Shown here: in pieces, positions 1 through 9,489 of the stretch | Layout of the letters: each line of letters opens with the position of its first letter | Position numbering within the stretch: position 1 is the first letter of the stretch | Assembly (NCBI GenBank): GCA_009693235.1 | Contig: SHXR01000029.1 | Span: 1-51,944, forward strand | Length of the DNA stretch: 51,944 nucleotides | Direction of reading: 5' to 3' | Source: Betaproteobacteria bacterium | GTDB lineage: Bacteria > Pseudomonadota > Gammaproteobacteria > Burkholderiales > SG8-39 | The notes under the pieces: model-generated | Told to the model about the DNA's origin: nothing | The model's database searches: none | What the model saw: the letters and a program-made list of their open reading frames with translations, nothing else | Program-made: the position numbers and the translations under genes

Positions 1-180
1 CGCGCCGTCAACCCAAGCGTGAGCCTGCGTGACGGACTGCGCCGATGGAATGAAATTGCGGCAGCGCTGCGCGAAGCACCACGCAAACGCCATTACCAAC
101 AGGATGATTTGGACCATTTTTATCTTAGCGCTTATGGGGCTCACCCCCCTCGTAACTCCCTGAATATTTGCGCGCGCTGA
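1..180 (+). CDS. Partial hypothetical protein, 3' end only
   Basis: Frame 1 is the only plus-strand frame open from the window edge. It encodes about 59 residues (RAVNPSVSLRDGLRRWNEIA near the start) and stops at TGA 178-180. I do not recognise the family. The last roughly 17 codons lie inside a MITE-like repeat, so the natural C-terminus was probably altered by the insertion. The gene converges on the broken nitronate monooxygenase. It could also be a chance open frame, because only 120 bp of non-repeat sequence is visible. Confidence 0.35.
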   Translation, partial: RAVNPSVSLRDGLRRWNEIAAALREAPRKRHYQQDDLDHFYLSAYGAHPPRNSLNICAR

Positions 181-212
181 TTACGCGGATAGCTTAATCA
201 GCGTTTCCCTTA
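125..212 (-). mobile_element. MITE-like repeat, copy 1 (diverged)
   Basis: This copy reads in the reverse orientation. It contains the family blocks CCCCCTCGTAACTCCCTGAA and the hairpin arms CGCTGATT/AATCAGCG, and ends TTTCCCTTA at 212. The outer G-rich end is shortened and altered compared with copies 5-7, so the left boundary is approximate. It lies between two converging genes. It supplies the stop codon of the nitronate monooxygenase frame (194-196) and of the partial plus-strand frame (178-180). Confidence 0.75.
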
Positions 213-1302
213 CGCAGTCGCGCAATGTGATCGATGGCTTCAATTGTTTCGGCTTCGAGTCGATGCACCAATTCGGCTACCGGCAGCGCACGGGCGAGCG
301 GTGCGGCTTGGCCCGCCCACATCGCAACGAACTCCGGATTGTTGGCTTCCGCCGCGGCCATCCGTAACTTGCCGGTCAGTGTATTTTGGGCCGGAAAGGC
401 GAGGACGGGTGCATCGCTTGCATTCATCTCGCGCAGGTATCGGTTGGCCAGGCCGCGCGCGGGCTTGCCTGAGAATTTTCTGGTGAGCAGCGTTTCGTCT
501 TCGGTGACTTCCAGCAGGCGATGTTTCTGGATCGCCGATGCACCACTTTCTTCGCAGGTAAGAAATGCCGTGCCGTGCCGAGCTGTGCGCCTTGCGCACC
601 CAGCGCCAAGGCCGCGGCGATGCCGGCCCCATCCATGATGCCGCCCGCGGCGACCACTGGAATCTTGACCGCCGATACGATCATGCGGACCAGCGCCAGG
701 GTGCCGGTGAGGGACGTATTGGGTTCGCGCAAGAAGCTACCGCGATGCCCGCCCGCTTCGCCACCTTGCGCGACGATGAAATCAAAGCCAAGTGTTTCGA
801 GTCGCACCGCTTCGGCGACGCAGGTTGCCGAACCGCCGACCCGAATGCCCAAGCGCTGCATCGAATTGACGCGGTCGCTACGACATTCGCCCAGATGCGC
901 GGTAAACACTGCCGGCCGTATCGACTCGACCGCATCCAGCTGGGCATTGAGGTTGGGTGCGTACGGTGCCAAGACCGGTGCCGGGACGGGCAATCCAAGC
1001 TCGCTGTAGTAGCGGCTCACCGCTTCAATGGCGGCGCGCTGCGACCCCGGGTCGATCGGGCCAGGTATCGGCGCTAGAAAAAGGTTGATGTTGATCGGGC
1101 CCGCGGTGCCGGCCCGCACGCTTGCCACCTCACGCTTCATCGCGTCAGGTTGGGTGTAGGCGAAGCCGAACGAGCCCAGTACGCCCGCACTGGTCGCTGC
1201 CGACACGAGTTTTGGCGTGCACGATCCGCCCGCCATTGGCGCCTGGATGATCGGCAGGCGCGTGCCTAACAAATCGCAAAGAGGGGTATGCAGCGAGGGC
1301 AT
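194..1302 (-). pseudogene. Nitronate monooxygenase (NMO / 2-nitropropane dioxygenase family), frameshifted
   Basis: This would be an FMN-dependent enzyme that oxidises alkyl nitronates. The N-terminus (PIIQAPMAGG), the central HLGE, the QGGEAGGHRG loop and VPVVAAGGIMDGAGIAAALA are classic NMO family blocks. The expected continuation GTAFLTCEESGAS is present only in another frame. The unit GCCGT is repeated in tandem at 566-580 (plus strand), a 5-bp duplication that shifts the frame; removing it restores a protein of about 368 residues. The start at 1302 is favoured over an upstream ATG at 1356 because AGAGGA lies 7 nt before it and homology begins there. The last codons and stop come from a MITE. 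It follows isovaleryl-CoA dehydrogenase closely, so the two were probably one operon. The family call is firm; whether the break is biological is uncertain. Confidence 0.85.
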
Positions 1303-1324
1303 CAGACTATCCTCTGGCACGGAA

Positions 1325-2491
1325 TCAAGTGGTCTCGGCAAACAACTCGCGGCCAATCAACCAGCGGCGAATCTCACTGGTTCCCGCGCCAATCTCATAC
1401 AGTTTCGCGTCACGCCATAGACGGCCGGTCGGCGTCTCGTTGATGTAGCCCATGCCGCCCAATGCCTGAATCGCTTCCCCGGCCATCCAGGTCGCCTTTT
1501 CCGCGGCATAAAGAATGGCGCCGGCGGCGTCTTTGCGCGTGGTCTCGCCGCGATCAAGGGCCTGACCAACCGCATAGACATAGGCGCGACATGCGGAAAA
1601 CGTCGAGTACATGTCCGCGAGCTTGCCTTGCATGAGCTGGAACTCGCCGATCGGTTGGCCGAACTGCTTGCGCTCATGCAGATAGGGAATCACGACATCC
1701 AGACAAGCGGCCATGATGCCAAGCGGGCCGCCCGCCAGCACCGCGCGTTCATAGTCGAGCCCGCTCATCAGGACATTGACGCCGCGATGCAAGCCGCCCA
1801 ATGCATTTTCTTCCGGTACTTCGCAGTCCTGGAATACCAGCTCGCAGGTGTTCGAACCGCGCATGCCCAGTTTGTCGAGCTTCTGCGCGGTGGAGAATCC
1901 CTGCATGCCTTTTTCAATCAAGAAGGCGGTGATGCCCCGTGGTCCGGCGTTGGCGTCACTTCTTGCATAGACGACCAGCACATCGGCATCCGGACCATTG
2001 GTGATCCACATCTTGTTGCCATTCAGTACGAACCGGCCGGGTCGGTGTTCGGCACGCAGACGCATATTGACCACGTCCGATCCGGCGCCGGGTTCCGACA
2101 TGGCTAGCGCGCCGACATGTTCACCCGAAACGAGCTTCGGCAGATAGCGCTTGCGTTGCGTGTCATTGCCATTGCGGCGGATCTGATTCACACACAGGTT
2201 CGAATGCGCGCCGTAGGAAAGCCCAATTGCAGCGGACGCCCGACTGATTTCTTCCATGGCGATGATGTGCGCGAGATAACCCATCATCGTGCCGCCATAT
2301 TCTTCTTCCACGGTGATGCCAAGCAGGCCGAGCGCACCCATCTTCGGCCACAGATCCATCGGAAAATTATTCTCTATATCGATGGCTGCCGCGCGCGGCA
2401 CGATCTCGGTCTGGCAGAAATCACGAATCGATTGGCGCAGCATGTCGACTTCCGTGCCGAAATCGAATCGCAGCATCGGGAAGTCGATCAT
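1325..2491 (-). CDS. ivd: Isovaleryl-CoA dehydrogenase (acyl-CoA dehydrogenase family)
   Basis: This FAD enzyme of leucine catabolism oxidises isovaleryl-CoA to 3-methylcrotonyl-CoA and passes electrons to electron-transfer flavoprotein. The acyl-CoA dehydrogenase signatures are in order: [13 protein letters not shown], then [10 protein letters not shown], and near the C-terminus [21 protein letters not shown]. The segment [16 protein letters not shown] carries the Glu that is the catalytic base in isovaleryl-CoA dehydrogenases, rather than the C-terminal position used by short- and medium-chain enzymes. I chose the ATG at 2491 (388 residues) because [12 protein letters not shown] aligns with typical family N-termini. 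In-frame starts at 2533 and 2548 also exist. No other liu/leucine genes are in the window. The downstream partner is the broken NMO. Confidence 0.88.
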   Translation of the reverse strand: MIDFPMLRFDFGTEVDMLRQSIRDFCQTEIVPRAAAIDIENNFPMDLWPKMGALGLLGITVEEEYGGTMMGYLAHIIAMEEISRASAAIGLSYGAHSNLCVNQIRRNGNDTQRKRYLPKLVSGEHVGALAMSEPGAGSDVVNMRLRAEHRPGRFVLNGNKMWITNGPDADVLVVYARSDANAGPRGITAFLIEKGMQGFSTAQKLDKLGMRGSNTCELVFQDCEVPEENALGGLHRGVNVLMSGLDYERAVLAGGPLGIMAACLDVVIPYLHERKQFGQPIGEFQLMQGKLADMYSTFSACRAYVYAVGQALDRGETTRKDAAGAILYAAEKATWMAGEAIQALGGMGYINETPTGRLWRDAKLYEIGAGTSEIRRWLIGRELFAETT

Positions 2492-2703
2492 CGGCGTGCC
2501 AGGTCCGAAAGAATGCGCTGGAGATCGATCCATGGTGTACCCGTCCAAATAGAGGAGTCACTCTATGTGAGACCCTCTGGACCGTCAACAGCGGAACCGT
2601 CCGTGCGCCCACCCGATTGCGCACCGCCTGATTCGATGGCGATCTGGGACAATGGCCGTCTTATCACGATGGGGGTGACCGGGTATGCCGGCACTCAATC
2701 CGC

Positions 2704-3738
2704 ATGACGGACCGTTCAACCCTGGAGTACCCGTTCGACGCGCCGCCGCCCGCCGGGGAGATACGTGAGGTCGCGCCCGGCATCGCGTGGCTTCGCATGC
2801 CGCTCCCTTACGTTCTCGATCACATCAATCTTTGGATGTTGGACGATGGGGCAGGCGTGGCGATCATAGACACCGGCATCGGCAATGAAGTGACGCGCGC
2901 CTTCTGGGATCGCATCTTCGAGCGCCATCTCAATGGACGCCCGGTCACACACGTCCTGATTACTCATCTGCATCCGGACCATGCGGGCAACGCCGGTTGG
3001 CTGACCGAGCGATTCAAGGTACCGCTCACTTGCTCCCAAGGGGATTACCTCATGGCGCATGCCTGGCGTGACCAGTCTTCGGGCTATCAGGTTGATGCAC
3101 TCGTCGATTTGTTTCGGCATCACGGGCTGGACGAGAGTTCTCTTACCGAAATCGATGCGACGCGCGGCACCGCTTACAGGCGCGCGGTGCCGCGCTTTCC
3201 GGATCGCTATCAACGACTCATCGATGGTGATACGGTCAAGATCGGCGGCAGCGAATGGCAAGTGATCATGGGTTACGGTCATGCCCCCGAGCATGCATCG
3301 CTTTACTCGACGGAACGGCAGGTCCTCATCTCCGGTGACATGATCCTGCCGCGCATCTCCACCAATGTTTCGGTCTCGGCGGTGAGCCCGGAGGGCAATC
3401 CGCTCAAGCGCTTCATCGATTCGGTGAAGGTGCTCGGGCGCTTGCCAGACGATACCTTCGTCCTGCCTTCCCATGGGTTGCCGTTCTATGGCTTGCAATT
3501 GCGGGCACGCCAATTGGTCGAGCACCATGACGCACGCTTTGCCGAACTGCAGGAAGCCTGTGCCACGCCCCGCATTGCAGCCGAGCTGATTCCCATCCTG
3601 TTTCGGCGCAAACTCGATGCGCAAGGACTGTTCTTCGCTATGGGGGAAACGCTTGCGCACCTCAACTATTTGGTCGAGGCCGGACGCATGCGCAGAGAGC
3701 CCGCGCCCGGCGATCGTACGCGCTATGTGGCGGTTTGA
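2704..3738 (+). CDS. MBL-fold metallohydrolase
   Basis: A 344-residue metallo-beta-lactamase-fold hydrolase. The metal-binding motif THLHPDH falls at residues 87-93 (His88, His90, Asp92, His93). It is followed by GYGHAPEHAS, a candidate third histidine, and by SGDMILPR, which has the bridging aspartate. A C-terminal helical region after the core (EHHDARFAELQEAC and onward) resembles the long MBL proteins often found near acyl-CoA and fatty-acid genes. The substrate cannot be read from sequence. It is transcribed away from isovaleryl-CoA dehydrogenase across about 210 bp, and its 3' end overlaps the converging gene by 16 bp. No Shine-Dalgarno is obvious at the chosen ATG. Confidence 0.8.
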   Translation: MTDRSTLEYPFDAPPPAGEIREVAPGIAWLRMPLPYVLDHINLWMLDDGAGVAIIDTGIGNEVTRAFWDRIFERHLNGRPVTHVLITHLHPDHAGNAGWLTERFKVPLTCSQGDYLMAHAWRDQSSGYQVDALVDLFRHHGLDESSLTEIDATRGTAYRRAVPRFPDRYQRLIDGDTVKIGGSEWQVIMGYGHAPEHASLYSTERQVLISGDMILPRISTNVSVSAVSPEGNPLKRFIDSVKVLGRLPDDTFVLPSHGLPFYGLQLRARQLVEHHDARFAELQEACATPRIAAELIPILFRRKLDAQGLFFAMGETLAHLNYLVEAGRMRREPAPGDRTRYVAV

Positions 3739-4553
3739 TCGCGGCGATAGCGCGTGAGGTAGCGCAACCCTTCGATCGCCCGATTGCCATACCAGGACGT
3801 CATCTCGCCATCGATCAGCGCAACTGGTTTGCCGTGCACGGCGGGGTGTTGCGACAGTTCAGCGACATGGTGTTTGGTGAAGCGATACGGTTCGCTGGAG
3901 AGCAAGATGCGCTCGGCCTGCGCAATGGTTGATTCATCCAGCTCAAGCGTCGGATAGCGCAGCGATGACGCGACCGGCAGCGCTTGCCAGCCGACCAGCG
4001 CGAGTGTCTGCGCGACGTAGGTATCGTGTGATACCGTCATCCACGGATCGCGCCAGATCAGATAAAGCACCACTTCCGTCGCGAAACCCTGCGCTGCCTT
4101 GCGACAGTCTTTCAGGGCGGTGGAAAACTCATTGGCCAAGCGTTCCGCAGCGTCGGCTTGATCAAAAATCGCGCCAAGCAGCCGATAGAGCGAAATGTTG
4201 TCTTCAGGCTTGGTCGGGTGTGTCACGATTAAATGCGGGACGAAAGTGCGCAAGGCGTCGGCCACCTCGCGACGATTTTCATCGACATTGACGATGACAT
4301 GCGTGGGTTTCAGTGCGCGGATTTTTTTCAGATCGACGTCCTTGGTGCCGCCCACCTTTGGGATCGAATGCACCGTGGTGCGAGGATGAATGCAAAATCC
4401 GGTTCGGCCGACCAGTTGAACGCCAAGTCCCAGCGCACAGATGAGTTCGGTAATCGACGGCACCAGACTCACGATGCGCACTTCGCCCTCGGCCCGGTCA
4501 TGTCGGGTGCCCAGGGCATCAACCAAGTGGTCGGTGGTTAGCGCGTTGGTCAT
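3723..4553 (-). CDS. Cobalamin-binding-like protein (BtuF-type fold, no signal peptide)
   Basis: A 276-residue protein of the helical-backbone metal receptor family. The motif RIVSLVPSITELICALG near the N-terminus and LKPTHVIVNVDENR further in are the usual BtuF/cobalamin-binding signatures. There is no signal peptide or lipobox, so it probably stays in the cytoplasm, unlike the exported BtuF at 18650. Stand-alone members like this are common in proteobacteria and their job is not well established. It begins about 18 bp after the true-frame end of the SDR gene, so it is likely the last gene of the argS-SPOR-dsbA-SDR run. Its 3' end overlaps the converging MBL gene. Confidence 0.75.
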   Translation of the reverse strand: MTNALTTDHLVDALGTRHDRAEGEVRIVSLVPSITELICALGLGVQLVGRTGFCIHPRTTVHSIPKVGGTKDVDLKKIRALKPTHVIVNVDENRREVADALRTFVPHLIVTHPTKPEDNISLYRLLGAIFDQADAAERLANEFSTALKDCRKAAQGFATEVVLYLIWRDPWMTVSHDTYVAQTLALVGWQALPVASSLRYPTLELDESTIAQAERILLSSEPYRFTKHHVAELSQHPAVHGKPVALIDGEMTSWYGNRAIEGLRYLTRYRRDQTAT

Positions 4554-4571
4554 GAACGCCGTTGGTTGAAA

Positions 4572-5332
4572 TTACGTCGGGAGCCCGCGCGGTTTGTGTT
4601 TGGTACGCGATGACAGCGCATCATAGATCGCTCTCGGTAGTCGCCGCAACACATAGCCCACCGCACCCATCTGCCAGGGCACCACGGCAAACGCCCGGTG
4701 ATCCGCAATGACCCTCGCCATGCGCCGCGCGGCATCATCGGGGCCAACAGAAAGGGCATGCGATAAGGATTGACGCGAGTCATCGGGGTATCGATGAATC
4801 CGGGGCAGATGGTGCATACGCGCACGCCACTGCCCCGCAGCTCCGCGCGCAACGCCTCAAGCCAATTGATCGCCGCCGCCTTCGATGCTGAATAGGCGCC
4901 CGATCCCGGCAGGCCACGAAAGCCCGCAACGCTGGCGATGCCGACTAGGCAGCCGCTTTGTCTTGCACGCATAGGCGCGATAAACGGTTGTAGCGTCGCT
5001 GCCAGTCCGATGACATTGGTGCGAAAGATTCGTTCCAGGACGGGAAGGTCATCCGCTTCGCCGCCAAGGGTACCGACCGAGATGCCGGCATTGGCAATGA
5101 CGATATCTGGCACACCGATTTGCTCGTTGAACGCGACGGCGATTTCGCGCATGCGCACGCCGTCCACAACATCGGCGACGAACGTGTGAGATGGAACCGG
5201 CAAGTCCGCCGCGAGTACATCGAGGGCGTCTTGCCGGCGCGCCACCAAGCCAAGGGTGGCGCCCAGACCGGCGTAGTGTCTGGCGAAGGCCGCACCGATG
5301 CCAGACGATGCCCCGGTGATGAAAACTCGCAC
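4572..5332 (-). pseudogene. Short-chain dehydrogenase/reductase, frameshifted near C-terminus
   Basis: A classical SDR. The cofactor motif TGASSGIGAAF, the structural NAG motif (IANAGISVG), the catalytic Ser block and YSASK (GSGAYSASKAA) are intact, followed by PGFIDTPMT. After NPYRMPFL the reading frame is lost. The expected end GPDDAARRMARVIADHRAF, running to KHKPRGLPT, is in the next frame and stops at 4572. A single missing base near 4742-4752, plausibly a G in TTGGCCCC, explains it. The start is a GTG at 5332, four bases after the dsbA stop, so translation is probably coupled. The catalytic core is upstream of the shift, so an altered-tail product is possible. Substrate unknown. Confidence 0.8.
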
Positions 5333-5336
5333 CGGA

Positions 5337-5960
5337 TTATTTTTTCTGTTCGGCCCGAACCTGCGCAATAAAGAAATCAGCGTTCTGCAATTGGCGGGCC
5401 GGACTGGTCTGCCCACCGACCGCATAACGCCCTTGCACGACGATCGCCGGTACGCCTTCGAATTTGTACTGGCCCGTCAGCTGAATCGACCGGCGGACTT
5501 TGCTTTCCACCGTGAACGACTTTGCTGTGGTGTTGTACTTGTCGAGCGCAACGCCGCTTTTCGTCAGCCACGCATCGAATTGGCTTTGGTTGGAATAACG
5601 CAGATTGTCATTGTGAATCGCGTCGAAAAACGGCTTGTGCAGCCGATCGAGTTGCCCAAGTGCATCGAGGGTGTAGTGGATGCGCGCCGCCGCTTCCCAG
5701 TTTTGATTGAAGACCGCCGGTACCCGCCGAAATGAAACATCGGCCGGCAGCTTTTTCGACCACGTTTCGATCAAGGGATCTAGGTTGAAACAATGTGGGC
5801 AGCCATACCAGAAGAATTCCAGCACTTCGATCTTGCCGGGTGCATCGGTTGCGAAGGCCGGATTCAGCTCGAAGAAATCCTTGCCGGCTTGCGGCTGCTG
5901 TGCCCAGCCGGTCGCCGATGAGACGAACAAAGTTATTGCAAACAGTACGCGCGCCAGCAT
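5337..5960 (-). CDS. dsbA: Periplasmic thiol:disulfide interchange protein DsbA
   Basis: DsbA introduces disulfides into exported proteins. This 207-residue protein has a signal peptide (MLARVLFAITLFVSSATGWA), the thioredoxin-fold active site CPHC at residues 54-57 inside FFWYGCPHCFNLDP, and the cis-proline loop FEGVPAIVV. I use the ATG at 5960 because it begins the signal peptide. The frame stays open to 6023, but that extension is translated repeat. A MITE-like element ends 18 bp before the start, so any promoter or leader for dsbA is inside or beyond the repeat. The gene lies between the SPOR gene and the SDR gene, a familiar betaproteobacterial order. Confidence 0.92.
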   Translation of the reverse strand: MLARVLFAITLFVSSATGWAQQPQAGKDFFELNPAFATDAPGKIEVLEFFWYGCPHCFNLDPLIETWSKKLPADVSFRRVPAVFNQNWEAAARIHYTLDALGQLDRLHKPFFDAIHNDNLRYSNQSQFDAWLTKSGVALDKYNTTAKSFTVESKVRRSIQLTGQYKFEGVPAIVVQGRYAVGGQTSPARQLQNADFFIAQVRAEQKK

Positions 5961-5978
5961 TGAATGACCCCTATTTCG

Positions 5979-6075
5979 TAAGGGAGCGCTGATTAAGCTA
6001 TCTCGCGCAATCAGCGCGCTCATATGTTATTCAGGGAGTTACGAGGGGTCGACCCCCGTGTTCAATTATTCTCTA
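5979..6075 (+). mobile_element. MITE-like repeat, copy 2
   Basis: This copy lies in forward orientation, starting TAAGGGAGCGCTGATTAAGC and ending ATTATTCTCTA. It contains the perfect CGCTGATT/AATCAGCG hairpin, then TTCAGGGAGTTACGAGG and a second GGGG/CCCC stem. TA is present at both outer ends. It separates the SPOR gene from dsbA. The terminal TA on the right is part of the SPOR stop codon (complement of 6073-6075). Confidence 0.85.
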
Positions 6076-6690
6076 ATCTTTCACTTTGAACATGGTCGCT
6101 GTCACGCCGGCTTGGCTGAGCTGTTGGCGGATAGCGTTAATCTCATGTGGATTGCGGTACGGACCAAGGCGCACGCGATACCACGTGCCTTTGTCCGGCA
6201 AGGCTACCGGTTCAATCGACGCCTGCAAACCGATAAACGCCAGCCGCGCTTTGACGTTGTCCGCCTCCGATGGATTTTGAAACGATCCGGCCTGGATGAT
6301 GTAACTGTCACGCGAGGAATCGGGAAGTTTTGCCACCGTCGTGACCTGCTCAAGCGCTTCCGCTCGTTCGGTGCGCTCGGCTTGGGCTTTGCCTGCCCCG
6401 CTTTCCTGTCCCGGCAGGATGTTGTAGAACTCCAGTTTCGGCTTGTCAGCGCTCTGATCGCTTGCTACCGGGCCGCCTTTTGCGTCCGCACGTTTCTTCG
6501 GCGCTTGCTCGGTGGACGATGCCCGGTCACCGGCCTTCGACTTGCTTACGAAGGGCAGCGGCGATTTGAGCATGTAGACGGCGATCGCCGATGCGATAAT
6601 CAGGCCAAGCAGCAAGCCGATGATGATGCCGATCACCGTATTGCCCACGTTCAGGCGGATTTTTTTATTGCGAAGCTTGTAGTCATTCAT
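6073..6690 (-). CDS. SPOR-domain membrane protein (FtsN-like)
   Basis: A 205-residue bitopic inner-membrane protein. It has a short basic cytoplasmic tail (MNDYKLRNKKIRLN), one membrane helix at about residues 16-38, a low-complexity Lys/Ala-rich linker, and a C-terminal SPOR domain (YIIQAGSFQNPSEADNVKAR through VRLGPYRNPHEI). SPOR domains bind denuded glycan strands at division sites, so a role in division or peptidoglycan is likely. The ATG at 6690 is preferred over 6720, which lies within argS. It starts 4 bp after the argS stop. Its own stop TAG coincides with the end of MITE copy 2. Confidence 0.85.
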   Translation of the reverse strand: MNDYKLRNKKIRLNVGNTVIGIIIGLLLGLIIASAIAVYMLKSPLPFVSKSKAGDRASSTEQAPKKRADAKGGPVASDQSADKPKLEFYNILPGQESGAGKAQAERTERAEALEQVTTVAKLPDSSRDSYIIQAGSFQNPSEADNVKARLAFIGLQASIEPVALPDKGTWYRVRLGPYRNPHEINAIRQQLSQAGVTATMFKVKD

Positions 6691-6694
6691 GGAC

Positions 6695-8326
6695 TTACAT
6701 CCGCTCAGGTGCGGAAACACCGATCAGTGCCAAGCCGTTCTTCAGCACCTGGCGGATCGCTGCACACATGGCTAGACGTGGAAGGCGGTGGATTTCATCG
6801 GCTTTGAGAATGCGCACCGCATTATAGTAACTGTGAAACTCGCCGGCCAATTCACGCAAATAAAAAGCCACCTGATGCGGCGCCAGTTCGGCAACGGCAC
6901 TAGCCAAGACATCCGGGTAATCGGCGAGTTGTTGCAGCAACGCGGCCTCGCGGGGTTCAACAAGTGGCGCAAGGTCAACGTCGTCCAAGCGGCCTGACCA
7001 TTCGCGCATCATCGATGAGATCCGTGCATGCGCGTATTGCACGTAATAGACGGGATTTTCTTCCGATTGCGATTTGGCGAGATCGACGTCGAAAATGAAC
7101 TCGGTATTAGCCTTGCGTGAGACGAGAAAGAAGCGCACCGCATCGCGGCCAACTTCGTCGATGAGATCACGGACCGTCACATAGCTACCGGCGCGCTTCG
7201 ACAGCTTGACTTCTTCGCCGCCTTTCATCACGGTGACCATCTTGTGCAGGAGATAGTCCGGATAGCCCAACGGAATGTCCCGGCCGACCGCTTGCAGACC
7301 TGCTCGCACGCGAGCAATCGTCCCATGGTGATCGGCTCCCTGGACATTAATCGCCTTGGCAAAACCGCGCTCCCACTTGGTGATGTGGTAGGCCACGTCC
7401 GGTACGAAATAGGTGTAGCCGCCGTCCGACTTTCGCATGACGCGATCTTTGTCGTCGCCATAGGCGGTGGTGCGCAACCACAGCGCTCCTTCGCTTTCGT
7501 AGGTCTGGCCCGCGCGCTCAAGGGCGGCAACCGCCGCGTCCACCCGTCCGTCGGCATAGAGCGACGATTCCAGATAGTAATGGTCGAACTTCACCCCAAA
7601 GGCCTGCAAATCGACATCCTGTTCTTTGCGCAGCGCCGCCACCGCAAAACGGCGAATTGCCTCGAGATCCTCCACGGCGCCCACACCTTGTGTGCTCAGG
7701 AAGTCGCGCGCAATTTCCCGAATGTATTCGCCGTGATAGCCGTTCTCCGGAAACGGCATCGGCGTGCCGGCCAGTTCCTTGGCGCGTGCCTGCACCGACA
7801 AAGCGAGATTGGCGATCTGCACGCCCGCGTCGTTATAGTAGAACTCACGCGTGACGGCATAGCCTCGTGCTGCAAGCAAAGCTGCAATGGCATCGCCCAA
7901 GGCAGCCTGGCGACCGTGACCGACATGCAAAGGGCCAGTCGGATTGGCCGACACAAATTCAACCAGCACGCGCTTACCACCGCCCTCATTGGAGCGGCCG
8001 AATGCGTCGCCCGCGGTAAGGATCGTCTTCACAATGCGATGTTTCGATGCCGGCGTGGCGTAGAAATTGATGAATCCAGGCCCCGCCACTTCAACCTTGC
8101 CGATCCAATCGGAGTTGGGCAGCGCCGCCACGATGGCCTCGGCAATCGCACGCGACGGCTTTTTCATCCCCTTGGCGAGTTGCATGGCGGCATTGGTGGC
8201 GTAGTCACCATGCCCGCTTTGCTTTGGGCGTTCGAGCGCGATCGCGACCGGCGCGTGGTCTGGCGTCACGCGCACTAGCGCGGCACGGATCAACGTGTCA
8301 ATGTGGGTACGAAGTTCGGCGGACAT
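6695..8326 (-). CDS. argS: Arginyl-tRNA synthetase
   Basis: A class I aminoacyl-tRNA synthetase that charges tRNA-Arg. Its 543 residues cover the N-terminal additional domain, the HIGH-type motif HVGH at residues 134-137 within [12 protein letters not shown], and the KLSKRAG loop that stands in for KMSKS. A C-terminal DALR anticodon-binding domain ([10 protein letters not shown] onward) ends at [10 protein letters not shown]. The length is normal for the family. It is the first gene of the leftward run argS-SPOR-dsbA-SDR-BtuF-like. The 476 bp upstream hold no recognisable gene. Confidence 0.95.
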   Translation of the reverse strand: MSAELRTHIDTLIRAALVRVTPDHAPVAIALERPKQSGHGDYATNAAMQLAKGMKKPSRAIAEAIVAALPNSDWIGKVEVAGPGFINFYATPASKHRIVKTILTAGDAFGRSNEGGGKRVLVEFVSANPTGPLHVGHGRQAALGDAIAALLAARGYAVTREFYYNDAGVQIANLALSVQARAKELAGTPMPFPENGYHGEYIREIARDFLSTQGVGAVEDLEAIRRFAVAALRKEQDVDLQAFGVKFDHYYLESSLYADGRVDAAVAALERAGQTYESEGALWLRTTAYGDDKDRVMRKSDGGYTYFVPDVAYHITKWERGFAKAINVQGADHHGTIARVRAGLQAVGRDIPLGYPDYLLHKMVTVMKGGEEVKLSKRAGSYVTVRDLIDEVGRDAVRFFLVSRKANTEFIFDVDLAKSQSEENPVYYVQYAHARISSMMREWSGRLDDVDLAPLVEPREAALLQQLADYPDVLASAVAELAPHQVAFYLRELAGEFHSYYNAVRILKADEIHRLPRLAMCAAIRQVLKNGLALIGVSAPERM

Positions 8327-8802
8327 GGAAGGTGAATTTCGCAGGGTAAGGGCGGGCGTTCGACCCTGCGTTGGAGGTTGCGCCGAATTATAGAGGAACG
8401 AGCCCGCTGATTATCGCTCGGATGGTTCGATTCTTGGAATAATGGGACCGCCGATCGGGCTGCGGCGCGCTACACGGACGCCGCGTCCCTTTTGGGATCG
8501 CGGCGTGCTTGTTGGTGCGGCGATACGGCCCGCCGCCCGGCCCATCCCAACCTGCACAACGGCAGGCTGCGAAATCTGTTCGTGTCAGAATTGCAGGTCC
8601 CCAGTGATCCAGCCTACTATCGGCCGTGCTTGTCGATGATCAACAGGGCACTCAAATGGACGCAGTGCTTCTTTGGCCATGGCGACGGGACTCGCGCGAA
8701 AAGTCGGCGCTTCCCGCGCACAATAGCGATCGGGGTTGGTCGATGAGAGGAACAAGTGCGCGCTCGGAAAAATCGCCTCGGCACAGAGCGTCGTGATCGC
8801 CC
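8327..8802. other. 476-bp intergenic region without a recognisable gene
   Basis: This lies between argS and the 2OG oxygenase, which are transcribed away from each other. Several short open frames exist. A plus-strand frame ending at 8746 contains LQVPSDPAYYRPCLSMINRALKWTQCFFGHGDG, which reads more like a protein than random sequence, but I cannot assign it. No tRNA, riboswitch or MITE copy is visible. It may be a decayed gene or simply promoter and leader sequence. Confidence 0.4.
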
Positions 8803-9444
8803 ATGATCGGCTCCCTTCTCAATCAAGCTGATGCTGCATTGGAACCGCTGGGTGACGGGAAATATGTGGTGATCGATGCGTTTCTGGCTACTTATGAAAT
8901 CAACTATTGGCGCTCCCTTGCTATCGAGAAGAAAGCAGCAGGTGTCATGCGGCCTGCGGCGGTTGGGCAAGGCATCCGGCGCGTCGTAGCCGGGGCTATT
9001 CGGAACGATTGGACCAGTTGGATTGAACCGGACCGGCGTCATGCGATGGAGGGGCGTCTTGCCGCAGCGCTCGAAAGGCTCCGATTGGCTCTCAACGAAC
9101 GATTTCTGCTAGGTCTATTTGACCTCGAGCTGCACCTTGCCATGTATCCGCCCGGCGGCTTCTATCGTGCGCACGTCGATTGCCTGCGAGATGATGATCA
9201 CCGGATTATTTCGGCGATCCTTTATCTAAACGATGATTGGTCGGCCGATGCGGGAGGAATGCTGCGAATATGGCAGGACGCGAGGCACGTCAATTACGCC
9301 GATATTGCCCCGATTGCCGGGCGTCTGGTGCTGTTCCCATCGGCGACGACGCTCCATGAAGTATTGCCGACCGCGCAACGTCGGTGCACGCTCACCGGCT
9401 GGTTTCGTCGGCGTGAAGAATCAAATTCGCGATCTGGCGGTTAA
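8803..9444 (+). CDS. 2-oxoglutarate/Fe(II)-dependent oxygenase, prolyl-4-hydroxylase type
   Basis: A 213-residue double-stranded beta-helix oxygenase. The iron-binding triad is visible as His124 and Asp126 (RAHVDCL) and His185 (TTLHEVLP). Arg194 in RRCTLTGWFRRR is placed to bind the 2-oxoglutarate carboxylate. These match the C-terminal catalytic domain of prolyl-4-hydroxylase-like proteins. It ends 45 bp before the bTHX ribosomal protein gene on the same strand, so the two may be cotranscribed. The substrate is unknown; a ribosomal protein target is an inference from position only. Confidence 0.8.
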   Translation: MIGSLLNQADAALEPLGDGKYVVIDAFLATYEINYWRSLAIEKKAAGVMRPAAVGQGIRRVVAGAIRNDWTSWIEPDRRHAMEGRLAAALERLRLALNERFLLGLFDLELHLAMYPPGGFYRAHVDCLRDDDHRIISAILYLNDDWSADAGGMLRIWQDARHVNYADIAPIAGRLVLFPSATTLHEVLPTAQRRCTLTGWFRRREESNSRSGG

Positions 9445-9475
9445 ACTTGTGCCATGCCAATTCGGTGCAACGAAC

Positions 9476-9481
9476 AAGGAG
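9476..9481 (+). promoter_or_regulatory. Shine-Dalgarno AAGGAG of bTHX gene
   Basis: AAGGAG lies 8 nt before the ATG at 9490. It decides the start of this very short gene over the in-frame upstream sequence and supports its being translated. Confidence 0.8.
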
Positions 9482-9489
9482 TGAAAAAG

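Noticed and set aside
2555..2573. Inverted repeat ATAGAG/CTCTAT upstream of isovaleryl-CoA dehydrogenase
   Set aside because: Only six bases per arm; it could be an operator, but chance is too likely to call it.
2716..3660. A 314-codon minus-strand frame opposite the MBL hydrolase
   Set aside because: The plus strand has the metal motif HLHPDH and fits the family; the antisense frame has none.
7244..8278. A 344-codon plus-strand frame opposite argS
   Set aside because: Antisense to a clear arginyl-tRNA synthetase; no motifs and no ribosome site.
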